5,163 bases of DNA from Trueperaceae bacterium (GTDB lineage: Bacteria; Deinococcota; Deinococci; Deinococcales; Trueperaceae). The stretch lies in contig SKSV01000015.1 of the NCBI GenBank assembly GCA_007122815.1, positions 1 through 5,163 on the forward strand, given 5' to 3'. Under the pieces are notes generated by a model. It worked only from the letters and a program-made list of their open reading frames with translations. It had not been told where the DNA came from and did not search any database. The position numbers and the translations under genes were made by a program. This document shows positions 1 through 4,978 of the stretch, piece after piece. Numbering within the stretch: the first letter of the stretch is position 1; every line of letters starts with the position of its first letter.

Positions 1-359
1 TCACCAACTAGCTCGTCCGATGCCTCGATCAACGATCCGCCCTCGTTCTTGAACAGAAGGAGCGGCATGCGCGTGTCGATACCCGATGCGTAACCCTTGA
101 TCAAGGGAACCATTACGTCGAGGAAACCATCCTGCCATAAGTCAACTGCCAGGTGCTTCTGGGGAAAGAAGGAGACGACGCGCGCGTCATGCCACTCGCC
201 GGCGTACACGTACGGGGGCATTCGTTCGGTGGTGACGAGTTCCCAGATATCCTCGTTCACGACTTCGAGCCGGTAGGCGGAGTTGCCCGGACCTGGCGCG
301 CTGTCGCAGCTGACAAGAGCCGCCACCGCCAACAAATGGACGCCAAGGGTTCGCTTCAT
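1..359 (-). CDS. Putative lipoprotein with FG-GAP/VCBS-like motif, N-terminal part only
   Basis: The reading frame is open from an ATG at 359 down to base 1, giving 119 codons plus two bases; the rest lies outside the window. A perfect AGGAGG sits 5 nt before the ATG, which fixes the start. The N-terminus MKRTLGVHLLAVAALVSC is a short lipoprotein signal: two basic residues, a hydrophobic core and an LVSC lipobox with Cys18 as the probable lipidated residue, so the product should be membrane-anchored outside the cytoplasm. Residues 73-81 read D-L-W-Q-D-G-F-L-D, close to the D-x-N-x-D-G-x-x-D calcium-binding loop of FG-GAP/VCBS propeller blades, but with Trp where Asn is usual. The following LLLFKNEGGSLIEASDEL (residues 100-117) resembles the next strands of such a blade. 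I infer a secreted beta-propeller-like protein of unknown role. GC is lower than in the genes to the right. Confidence 0.72.
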   Translation of the reverse strand, partial: MKRTLGVHLLAVAALVSCDSAPGPGNSAYRLEVVNEDIWELVTTERMPPYVYAGEWHDARVVSFFPQKHLAVDLWQDGFLDVMVPLIKGYASGIDTRMPLLLFKNEGGSLIEASDELVG

Positions 360-364
360 TGGAG

Positions 365-370
365 CCTCCT
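365..370 (-). promoter_or_regulatory. Shine-Dalgarno site of the lipoprotein gene
   Basis: On the minus strand AGGAGG is followed by CTCCA and then ATG, an ideal ribosome binding site. It contrasts with the hydrolase, regulator and reductase genes in this window, which have no convincing site before their starts. No clear -35/-10 pair was found between it and the IS remnant to the left of base 419. Confidence 0.85.
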
Positions 371-418
371 CACCCGAATGCAGCGATAATGCATCGAATG
401 AAAGTTCAAGTCCGCTAG

Positions 419-526
419 CGCATCAAACGCTTCAGGCGGGTGGCCATACGCTACGACAATACGAAGGTCATGTCCTCGGCATTCGTGACGACCGCCTTCA
501 TCGCGGGCCAGCTCCGCGAGGGCATG
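419..526 (+). pseudogene. IS5-family transposase C-terminal remnant (copy A)
   Basis: Read from 419, the frame gives RIKRFRRVAIRYDNTKV followed by an alternating hydrophobic stretch ending in GQLREG. This matches the extreme C-terminus of IS5-family DDE transposases, where a basic K/R-R-F-R-R-[VI]-A-x-R-Y-[DE] block follows the catalytic glutamate region. An in-frame TAG at 416-418 precedes it and no catalytic domain is present, so it is a dead fragment. A possible IE (392-397, another frame), as in the I-E-R motif of the family, suggests the remnant starts near 392 with damage between. The DNA aligns with 711-789 of the second copy: 11 identical bases at 449-459 versus 719-729 and 10 at 511-520 versus 780-789, at offsets of 270 and 269. 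At 519 it runs directly into the left terminal repeat of copy B instead of its own right terminal repeat. Confidence 0.7.
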
Positions 527-534
527 TTCACACT
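519..534 (+). repeat. Left terminal inverted repeat of the IS5-type element
   Basis: AGGGCATGTTCACACT matches the complement of 788-803 at 15 of 16 positions; the one difference is A524 versus G. It begins right after CTCCGCG of copy A, exactly where the right end of copy A would be expected in the opposite orientation. Confidence 0.8.
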
Positions 535-541
535 AATCGAA

Positions 542-798
542 GTGTGGCGTGCTACACAGCTGACGGCCGAGCAGTTCGAGCTCATCGAGCACGTATTGCC
601 TACCCAACGAGGAAACGTGCGGATCGACAAGCTCACGCTCCTGAACGCGATCCTCTACGTCGCCATCAACGGCTGCACCTGGCGCGGCCTGCACAATCGA
701 CTCCGGCCCGTGGTCAGCCGCTACGACAACCGACACGAGGTTCTCGACCTTCCTCACCGTTCGCCAACATCGCCAACCTGCTCCGCGAGTGTGAACAC
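542..798 (+). pseudogene. IS5-family transposase, internally deleted and frameshifted (copy B)
   Basis: From a possible GTG start at 542 the product begins WRATQ and continues LTAEQFELIEHVLPTQRGN and ILYVAINGCTWRGL, the N-terminal helical domain (DUF4096 type) of IS5-family transposases. Around 685-700, where family members continue into the catalytic domain, the sequence jumps to RPVVSRYDN, the C-terminal tail also seen in copy A. The three DDE catalytic residues are therefore missing. The tail then needs two frame changes to stay alignable with copy A: a 2-nt loss near 749 (after GAC) and one extra G at 759, after which FANIANLLRE matches FIAGQLRE of copy A. Frame 0 stays open only by chance. 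It is a dead gene on a mini-element. The family is clear; the subgroup is not. Confidence 0.75.
711..789 (+). repeat. Segment homologous to 441-520 (transposase C-terminal tail)
   Basis: The stretch aligns with 441-520 with a net difference of one base. Identical blocks are CGCTACGACAA (719-729 and 449-459) and GCTCCGCGAG (780-789 and 511-520). Translation supports homology: RYDN, then F-x-T-x-A-x-I-A-x-x-LRE in both after correcting the frame. The two IS copies are diverged relatives rather than a recent duplication. Confidence 0.65.
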
Positions 799-803
799 GC
801 CCT
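788..803 (+). repeat. Right terminal inverted repeat of the IS5-type element
   Basis: AGTGTGAACACGCCCT is the inverted copy of 519-534 (15/16). Its last two bases form part of the TAG stop codon of the minus-strand hydrolase gene (802-804). Confidence 0.8.
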
Positions 804-1500
804 ACATCAGGAAAGGGTTCGAGCGCCGCTCCGCGCCGATCGTCGTGCGCGGTCCGTGTCCCGGGTAGGCGATCGTTTCGTCAGGGAGCGTGAGCAGTTG
901 CTCGCGGATGCTGCGCAGCAGCGTGGCGTGATCACCTAGCGGAAGATCGGTCCGGCCGATGGACCCCGCGAAGAGGGCGTCTCCGCAGAGCACCAACCCC
1001 TCACGCGCGAAGTAGAAGGCGATGTGACCGGGAGCGTGGCCAGGAGTGTGCAGGCAGACGGCCTCGTGCTCGCCTACCCGGACCCTCTGACCATGGGAGA
1101 GGGGTGTCGTCTCGGCACGGGGTGCGCGCACACGCATGCCGAAGGCAGCTGCCTGCTCGGCAGCGTGCTCGTAGAGGGGCCGGTCGTCCGGATGCAAGTA
1201 GACGGGCAGAGCGCCGGGGGTCGGCTCGCCTTGCGGCGAGGCCGACCCCACGCCTCCCTGTGGATCGAAGCCGCTCGGGCCTCGCTCCAGCAGCTCTGCC
1301 AGCGCGCCTATGTGGTCGAAGTGGGCGTGCGTCAGCCATATCGCGCCGACGCTCGCGCCTAGCTCCGAGACCGCGTCGCGGATACGTTCCGCCTCATCGG
1401 CCGGGTCGACGATGACGGCGTCCCGCGAGTCGTCGTCCATCAACAGGTAACAGTTCGTCTCGAGTGGACCCAGCGTGAGCCCGAACACCTTCAATGCCAC
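802..1500 (-). CDS. Metallo-beta-lactamase-fold hydrolase (glyoxalase II/YcbL type)
   Basis: The 232-residue product has the full metal site of the MBL fold: THAHFDH with His58, His60, Asp62 and His63, then His155 (TPGH), Asp174 (CGDALF) and His215 (YPGHGP). The start GPLETNCYLL, the segment GSIGRTDLP and the ending GPRTTIGAERRSNPFL are typical of the short hydroxyacylglutathione-hydrolase-like proteins such as YcbL, which hydrolyse thioesters or related esters in the cytoplasm; the exact substrate cannot be told. The start is a GTG with no ribosome binding site but with TAGCCT 6 nt upstream, which suggests a leaderless message. Residues about 73-97 are extra compared with what I expect of the family and coincide with a DNA palindrome. 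The stop codon lies at the edge of the IS remnant, so the last residue or two may not be original. The gene is divergent from the regulator across 131 bp. Confidence 0.9.
   Translation of the reverse strand: MALKVFGLTLGPLETNCYLLMDDDSRDAVIVDPADEAERIRDAVSELGASVGAIWLTHAHFDHIGALAELLERGPSGFDPQGGVGSASPQGEPTPGALPVYLHPDDRPLYEHAAEQAAAFGMRVRAPRAETTPLSHGQRVRVGEHEAVCLHTPGHAPGHIAFYFAREGLVLCGDALFAGSIGRTDLPLGDHATLLRSIREQLLTLPDETIAYPGHGPRTTIGAERRSNPFLM
1217..1249. repeat. Strong palindrome inside the hydrolase gene
   Basis: GGGGTCGGC (1217-1225) pairs with GCCGACCCC (1241-1249) and TCGCC (1226-1230) with GGCGA (1235-1239), leaving a TTGC loop and one bulged G at 1240: a 14-bp stem. It encodes residues 84-95 of the hydrolase, within a Gly/Pro/Ser/Gln-rich stretch (GSASPQGEPTP) that separates LLE from the conserved LPVYLHPDD. 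This looks like a small palindromic element that entered the gene in frame. No second copy was seen in the window. Confidence 0.6.
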
Positions 1501-1506
1501 CGTCGA

Positions 1507-1512
1507 AGGCTA
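1507..1512 (-). promoter_or_regulatory. Putative -10 box of the hydrolase gene (leaderless start)
   Basis: On the minus strand TAGCCT is followed by 6 nt and the GTG start. This spacing would place transcription start at or next to the start codon, which agrees with the missing ribosome binding site. No recognisable -35 box was found. The arrangement mirrors that of the divergent regulator. Confidence 0.45.
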
Positions 1513-1588
1513 GCACGCGCGCCATGCCGCACGAGGTTGGCCTGGCTCCCAAAGCGTTCCCGTTCGCCCAGCGATCGGCAACGGACAC

Positions 1589-1596
1589 GGGGGGGG
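1589..1596 (+). repeat. Tract of eight G in the divergent intergenic region
   Basis: Eight consecutive G residues lie 22 nt before the regulator's putative -10 box, just upstream of or at the -35 region, and are flanked by GACA and TGTC. Homopolymer tracts of this length can slip during replication and change promoter spacing. Here that is only a possibility. Confidence 0.35.
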
Positions 1597-1618
1597 TCTG
1601 TCGTGGAGTCGGCCATGA

Positions 1619-1624
1619 TAGCTT
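1619..1624 (+). promoter_or_regulatory. Putative -10 box of the regulator gene (leaderless start)
   Basis: TAGCTT is followed by 7 nt and the ATG at 1632, with no ribosome binding site between. It differs by one base from the TAGCCT box of the divergent hydrolase gene and has nearly the same spacing, which supports both calls and the choice of 1632 as the regulator start. Confidence 0.45.
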
Positions 1625-1631
1625 GCACCGC

Positions 1632-4403
1632 ATGCTCGCCGTCCGTCCCACACCCACCACGCGCTACGTGGAGCGCCCCAGGCTGCTGTCGCGCCTACCC
1701 GACAGCCCCGGCTTCGTGGTCTGGTTGGAAGCCCCCTACGGTTACGGCAAGAGCGTCGTCACGATGCAGTGGGCTGAGCATCTGGAGACGGACGGGTGGC
1801 GGGTACTGTGGTTCTCGCTAGCGGGCCGCGAGCCGCTCGCGGCGCTGCAGGGCGCCTTGGGTCTGCCCAGCGAAGCGCCGTGGGGCACGGTGCTGGAGCA
1901 ACTGTGGTCCGAGAGGACGCTGCTGGTGCTCGAGGACCTCGACGGCGACGAGGAGCTAGAGCCGCTGCTCAAAGGCGTCGCAGGGGTGTTGGCTCTCTCC
2001 AGTCGGAAGCCCCTCGGCTTCCCAGGCCTGCCGCCGCTCCTGACCTCCGGACGCTTGGTGCACCTGCAGGCGAGCGACTTGGCGTTCACCGAAGCCGAGG
2101 CGCTTGCACTGCTCCCCGACGCCGATGACGCGCGCAGGCTCTGGCGCGAGACCGCGGGTTGGGCTTTGCCGCTGCACTTCGCCAGCCTCACCGGTAGCGC
2201 CCCGGATCCGCGAGCATTGCTGCAGGGCGTGAGGAACAGCGTCAGCACGGACGCCTGGCGCGAAGCGCTGCTAGTGGCCACGCTCGATGTGCTACCTACC
2301 GGGGCGGCTTCCGCGGCGACGCGCGAGCTGGCCTCGGCGGGCTTCGTCCAGGCGCTGGACGGCGGCTACCGCGTGCACCCGCTGGCGGCCGAGATCGTGC
2401 TCGAGTATCACGGAGATGAGGCTAGGGCAGTCGTGGCCGAGGAGGGTCCGCGCTTGCCGCCGGCCCTCCAGGGGCGCGCCTACCAACGCGTCGGTCACCG
2501 GGCCGGGCTGCGGGACCTGCTCGACGACCCTGACGACGAGACCTACCGCGTCAACCCCGGCGAGTTCCTGCGCTGGCACGCCAACGCCGGCGAGCCCGTA
2601 AGTGTCGTCCGGCGGGCGCACGTAGCCGTCGCCCACATGATCGAGACCTTCACCGACCGCGAAGGTCGCGACGTCGAGGCTGGCCTGAGCGAGGCAGCCC
2701 TGCTCGCCAGCGACGAGAGCCACCCGGCCCGCTGGCGGGCTCGCGTCGCCTTGGCCGCGCTGTTCGTGCTCGGGGCGGAAGGCCGTTTCGAGGAGGCACA
2801 GCCCTTCAGGGAGGTCGCCGAGCGCTTGGCGCCAGAGCTGCCGCCCTTCGAGGCGTCGAGGGTCTCGCGCACCCTCGTCACGTACTGCTATCACGCAGGG
2901 GACTACGACGCGATGGAGCAGCACATCGCGGCGGCTCGCGAAGAGCTTGCGCGCGGCGCCGACGACCCCCGCCAACCCGAGGCCGTGACGATTCACGAGC
3001 AGAGCGTAGCGATCATCCGCTTCGAGCGCAGCGGCGACACGAGGTCCGGACGCGCAGCGCTGACGGCCGTTCTTGACGCCGCAGCGGCGCAGGGCGCAAC
3101 GAAGGCCAATGCGATCAGTCCGCCGGTCCTGGCGAAGACCGCGCTCGAGCTGGCGACCCTTCACGCCGTGAGCGGGCATCGAGACGAGGCTCTGGGAGTC
3201 CTCGTGCGATGGTCGCACCTCGCTGAGGGGGGTTTGGGCGTACGCATGGCATTACAAGCGGCCATGCTGGGATGTGATCCGTCTCCGTTCGACGAGCTCT
3301 TCGCGCAGGCTCAGCGCGTCAGCGAGCCCCTACTGGTGGACGCAGCGGCGGCCGGGTGGCTGCGCTACCTGCGGCATCGAAACGAGACGCAGAGGGCGCT
3401 CGAGCTGCGACCCGTGCTACCCGAGGGACCGTACTGCTCCCTCGAGCTCGCGCTCCTCGATCACGCGCTCGGCGACGAAGGTGCAGCGGACGCCGCGCTC
3501 ACGGCCAGCGAGAACGCCCTCCCGGCGCGCGGGTTCAGGCTCTACTGGCTAGAGGCCGCGTACCTGGTCAGGCGGGACCCCGCCCTGCTCGAGGCGCTGT
3601 GCGACCTGCTCGACGTGGGCCCGGCGGCTCTGAGAGGGCTCGACATCCCCTTGTCGGCGCTGCCGCGAGACCGCCCGGCGCTCGCCCACTGGTACCCGCT
3701 CGAGGAGGTGATGAGTTCGGGATGGAGCGAAGCGATAGCCTCGCGCGAGCCGGAGCTGCCGCATCTGCATCTGTGGCTGCTCGGCGGAGTGCGGGCTCAA
3801 CTCTTCGGCACGGAGTTGCCGTTCTCGGATCGGCAACGGCAGTTGCTGGCACTGCTGGCGCTGGGGTTCGGAAGGGAGGCGATCGGCGCGGCGATGTGGC
3901 CCGAGGCCGAGCCCGGCAAGGTCCGCAACAACCTGAACGTTCTCCTGAACGGGCTGCGCAAGCTGATCCAGCCCTGGGGGCTCCCCACCTACCTGCACGA
4001 GGGCGGCTTGCGGCGCTTCGCCAGCGACCTGGAGCAGGTCGAGGACGCGCTCGCTGGGGGTGATTGGGACTCGGTCGCGCGGCTGTACGCTGGGAGGCTC
4101 GGAGAGGGGCTCGACTTGGGTCCTGTCTCTGCGCAGGCTGACGTGCTCGAGTCACGGGTGCTGGAGGGCTTGCGGCAGGCTGCCGCGCAGGCCGAGCCCG
4201 AGCGCGCCATGTGGCTCCTCGATCGCCTGCTCGAGCTCGATCCGCTTCACGAGGAGGCGCTGCACGACCTGGTGGAGTTGCTCTTGCGAAGCGGCCGCAG
4301 GCGCGAAGCGCGGCGCCGCTACCGCGCCTTGGCCGATCGGCTGCGCAGCGAGCTAGGCGTGGAAGCCTCGGACTCGACGCGGCAACTGATCGAGGGCTCC
4401 TGA
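1632..4403 (+). CDS. Large MalT-like STAND ATPase regulator with C-terminal winged-helix and BTAD domains
   Basis: The 923-residue product starts, like MalT/AfsR relatives, with ERPRLLSRL followed by a P-loop, APYGYGKS (residues 34-41), and a Walker B strand LLVLEDLD (97-104). The segment SSRKPLGFPGLPPLL and TAGWALPLHFASL (ending near 188) follow the order of the MalT NTPase module, and YRVHPLAAEIV (about 245) its winged-helix end. Residues about 270-700 are an alpha-helical, TPR-like region that probably receives a signal or a partner protein. Residues 712-790 form an OmpR/SARP-type winged helix (LWLLGGVRAQLFG, then MWPEAEPGKVRNNLNVLLNGLRKL) that should bind DNA, and 800-920 a bacterial transcriptional activator domain. 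It is probably an ATP-dependent cytoplasmic activator; ligand and targets are unknown. An in-frame ATG at 1494 would overlap the divergent hydrolase start and add 46 residues without family character, so 1632 is preferred. It converges with the reductase gene, 37 bp away. Confidence 0.88.
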   Translation: MLAVRPTPTTRYVERPRLLSRLPDSPGFVVWLEAPYGYGKSVVTMQWAEHLETDGWRVLWFSLAGREPLAALQGALGLPSEAPWGTVLEQLWSERTLLVLEDLDGDEELEPLLKGVAGVLALSSRKPLGFPGLPPLLTSGRLVHLQASDLAFTEAEALALLPDADDARRLWRETAGWALPLHFASLTGSAPDPRALLQGVRNSVSTDAWREALLVATLDVLPTGAASAATRELASAGFVQALDGGYRVHPLAAEIVLEYHGDEARAVVAEEGPRLPPALQGRAYQRVGHRAGLRDLLDDPDDETYRVNPGEFLRWHANAGEPVSVVRRAHVAVAHMIETFTDREGRDVEAGLSEAALLASDESHPARWRARVALAALFVLGAEGRFEEAQPFREVAERLAPELPPFEASRVSRTLVTYCYHAGDYDAMEQHIAAAREELARGADDPRQPEAVTIHEQSVAIIRFERSGDTRSGRAALTAVLDAAAAQGATKANAISPPVLAKTALELATLHAVSGHRDEALGVLVRWSHLAEGGLGVRMALQAAMLGCDPSPFDELFAQAQRVSEPLLVDAAAAGWLRYLRHRNETQRALELRPVLPEGPYCSLELALLDHALGDEGAADAALTASENALPARGFRLYWLEAAYLVRRDPALLEALCDLLDVGPAALRGLDIPLSALPRDRPALAHWYPLEEVMSSGWSEAIASREPELPHLHLWLLGGVRAQLFGTELPFSDRQRQLLALLALGFGREAIGAAMWPEAEPGKVRNNLNVLLNGLRKLIQPWGLPTYLHEGGLRRFASDLEQVEDALAGGDWDSVARLYAGRLGEGLDLGPVSAQADVLESRVLEGLRQAAAQAEPERAMWLLDRLLELDPLHEEALHDLVELLLRSGRRREARRRYRALADRLRSELGVEASDSTRQLIEGS

Positions 4404-4410
4404 GCGAGTG

Positions 4411-4426
4411 CGGGGCGCGAAGCCCG
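4411..4426. terminator. Weak hairpin between convergent genes, possible terminator
   Basis: CGGGGC and GCCCG can pair around GCGAA with one bulged G, 8 nt after the regulator stop. There is no T tract. A second small hairpin, GGGTT-C-AACCC at 4437-4447, includes the stop codon of the convergent reductase gene. The position suits a bidirectional terminator but the stems are short. Confidence 0.2.
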
Positions 4427-4440
4427 TCATCCGAGTGGGT

Positions 4441-4947
4441 TCAACCCCGGCAGGCGCGCTCCCAATCGATCAGTGGGACGATGTCCGAGACCAGCGCTTC
4501 GACGCCGATACGGTCGCCCTCGTCGAACCGCTCAGGCCTGTCGCTGTCGAGGTCCAGCACCCCGACGATGCGTCCATCCACCGCGATGGGTACGACGAGT
4601 TCGGAACGCGAGCGCGGGTCGCAAGCTATGTGACCCGGGAAGGCATGCACGTCGGGCACGACTTGACTGGCGCGCGTCGCTGCAGCGGTCCCGCAGACGC
4701 CCTTGCCCACCTGGATCCGCACGCAGGCGGGACGGCCTTGGAAAGGTCCCAGGACCAGCTCCTCACCGCGCATCAGGTAGAAGCCCGCCCAGTTGAGGCC
4801 CTCCAACGACTCGAACACGGCCGCGCTGACGTTCGCGAGGTTCGCGAGCCAATCGCCTTCCCCAGCGAGCAGCGCGGCCACGCGCTGACGCAACTCGTCG
4901 TACCCGCGGCGCGTCGCCTCCTCGTGACCTTCGCTCGTCCACTCCAT
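4441..4947 (-). CDS. msrC: Free methionine-(R)-sulfoxide reductase (GAF domain)
   Basis: The 168-residue product matches the fRMsr (E. coli MsrC/YebR) family over its length. These cytoplasmic enzymes reduce free L-methionine-(R)-sulfoxide with thioredoxin as donor and so repair oxidised methionine. LNWAGFYLM (51-59) and LVLGPFQGRPACVRI lead into IQVGKGVCGTAAAT and VVPDVHAFPGHIACD, followed by SELVVPI and GVLDLDSDRPERFDE. The three conserved cysteines are present as Cys75, Cys85 and Cys109, spaced 10 and 24 apart as in the E. coli enzyme (84, 94, 118). The frame is open upstream to 5112, but the extra residues are Arg/Ser/Cys-rich and overlap the end of another gene, so the ATG at 4947 is preferred; it gives the usual family length. 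There is no clear ribosome binding site. The upstream gene ends 31 nt before it on the same strand. Confidence 0.93.
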   Translation of the reverse strand: MEWTSEGHEEATRRGYDELRQRVAALLAGEGDWLANLANVSAAVFESLEGLNWAGFYLMRGEELVLGPFQGRPACVRIQVGKGVCGTAAATRASQVVPDVHAFPGHIACDPRSRSELVVPIAVDGRIVGVLDLDSDRPERFDEGDRIGVEALVSDIVPLIDWERACRG

Positions 4948-4955
4948 GGCCACCA

Positions 4956-4961
4956 AGACTA
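4956..4961 (-). promoter_or_regulatory. Putative -10 box of the methionine sulfoxide reductase gene
   Basis: On the minus strand TAGTCT lies 8 nt before the ATG at 4947, a third TAGNNT box at a leaderless-type distance in this window. It falls in the 31-nt gap after the preceding gene. No -35 box is evident, and chance occurrence is more likely than for the two boxes at 1507 and 1619. Confidence 0.3.
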
Positions 4962-4978
4962 ACGCGCGCGGCTGCGTA

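Larger units (their letters stand above)
519..803 (+). mobile_element. 285-bp internally deleted IS5-family element (copy B)
   Basis: The element is bounded by 16-bp inverted repeats, AGGGCATGTTCACACT at the left and the complement of AGGGCGTGTTCACACT at the right. Between them lie the N-terminus and the C-terminal tail of one transposase, fused after loss of the DDE catalytic core, so it can only move if a full-length relative supplies transposase. This is the MITE-like form of an insertion sequence. The left edge abuts a remnant of a related copy and the right edge overlaps the stop codon of the hydrolase gene. No target-site duplication is visible: the bases outside the two ends (GCG on the left, ACA on the right) do not match, as expected if the left flank is another IS copy. 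Confidence 0.75.

Noticed and set aside
371..430. A sigma-70 promoter for the lipoprotein gene (TTGAAC with CATTAT or TATCGC on the minus strand)
   Set aside because: The spacings are 12 and 15 nt and each hexamer matches poorly, so no pair is convincing; part of this stretch may be decayed transposase DNA.
371..518. A minus-strand protein end (MKAVVTNAEDMTFVLS) or a longer open frame through 371-518
   Set aside because: The plus strand clearly encodes the transposase C-terminus here, and the minus reading is its antisense.
440..868. A 142-residue open frame on the plus strand
   Set aside because: It joins the end of transposase copy A, the left terminal repeat, the N-terminus of copy B and out-of-frame tail sequence, and runs into the antisense of the hydrolase gene. 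It is a composite of remnants, not one gene.
283..939. A 218-residue open frame on the plus strand
   Set aside because: It is antisense to the lipoprotein gene at the left and to the hydrolase at the right, is rich in Arg/Pro/Ala and has no family character; only about 760-800 overlaps genuine transposase tail in this frame.
2292..3218. A long minus-strand open frame opposite the regulator
   Set aside because: It is a high-GC shadow of the regulator gene with biased, Arg/Val/Gly-rich composition and no recognisable motif.
4437..4447. GGGTT-C-AACCC inverted repeat as a regulatory site
   Set aside because: The stem is 5 bp with a single-base loop, so only about 3 bp can pair in practice, and it overlaps a stop codon; too weak to call separately.
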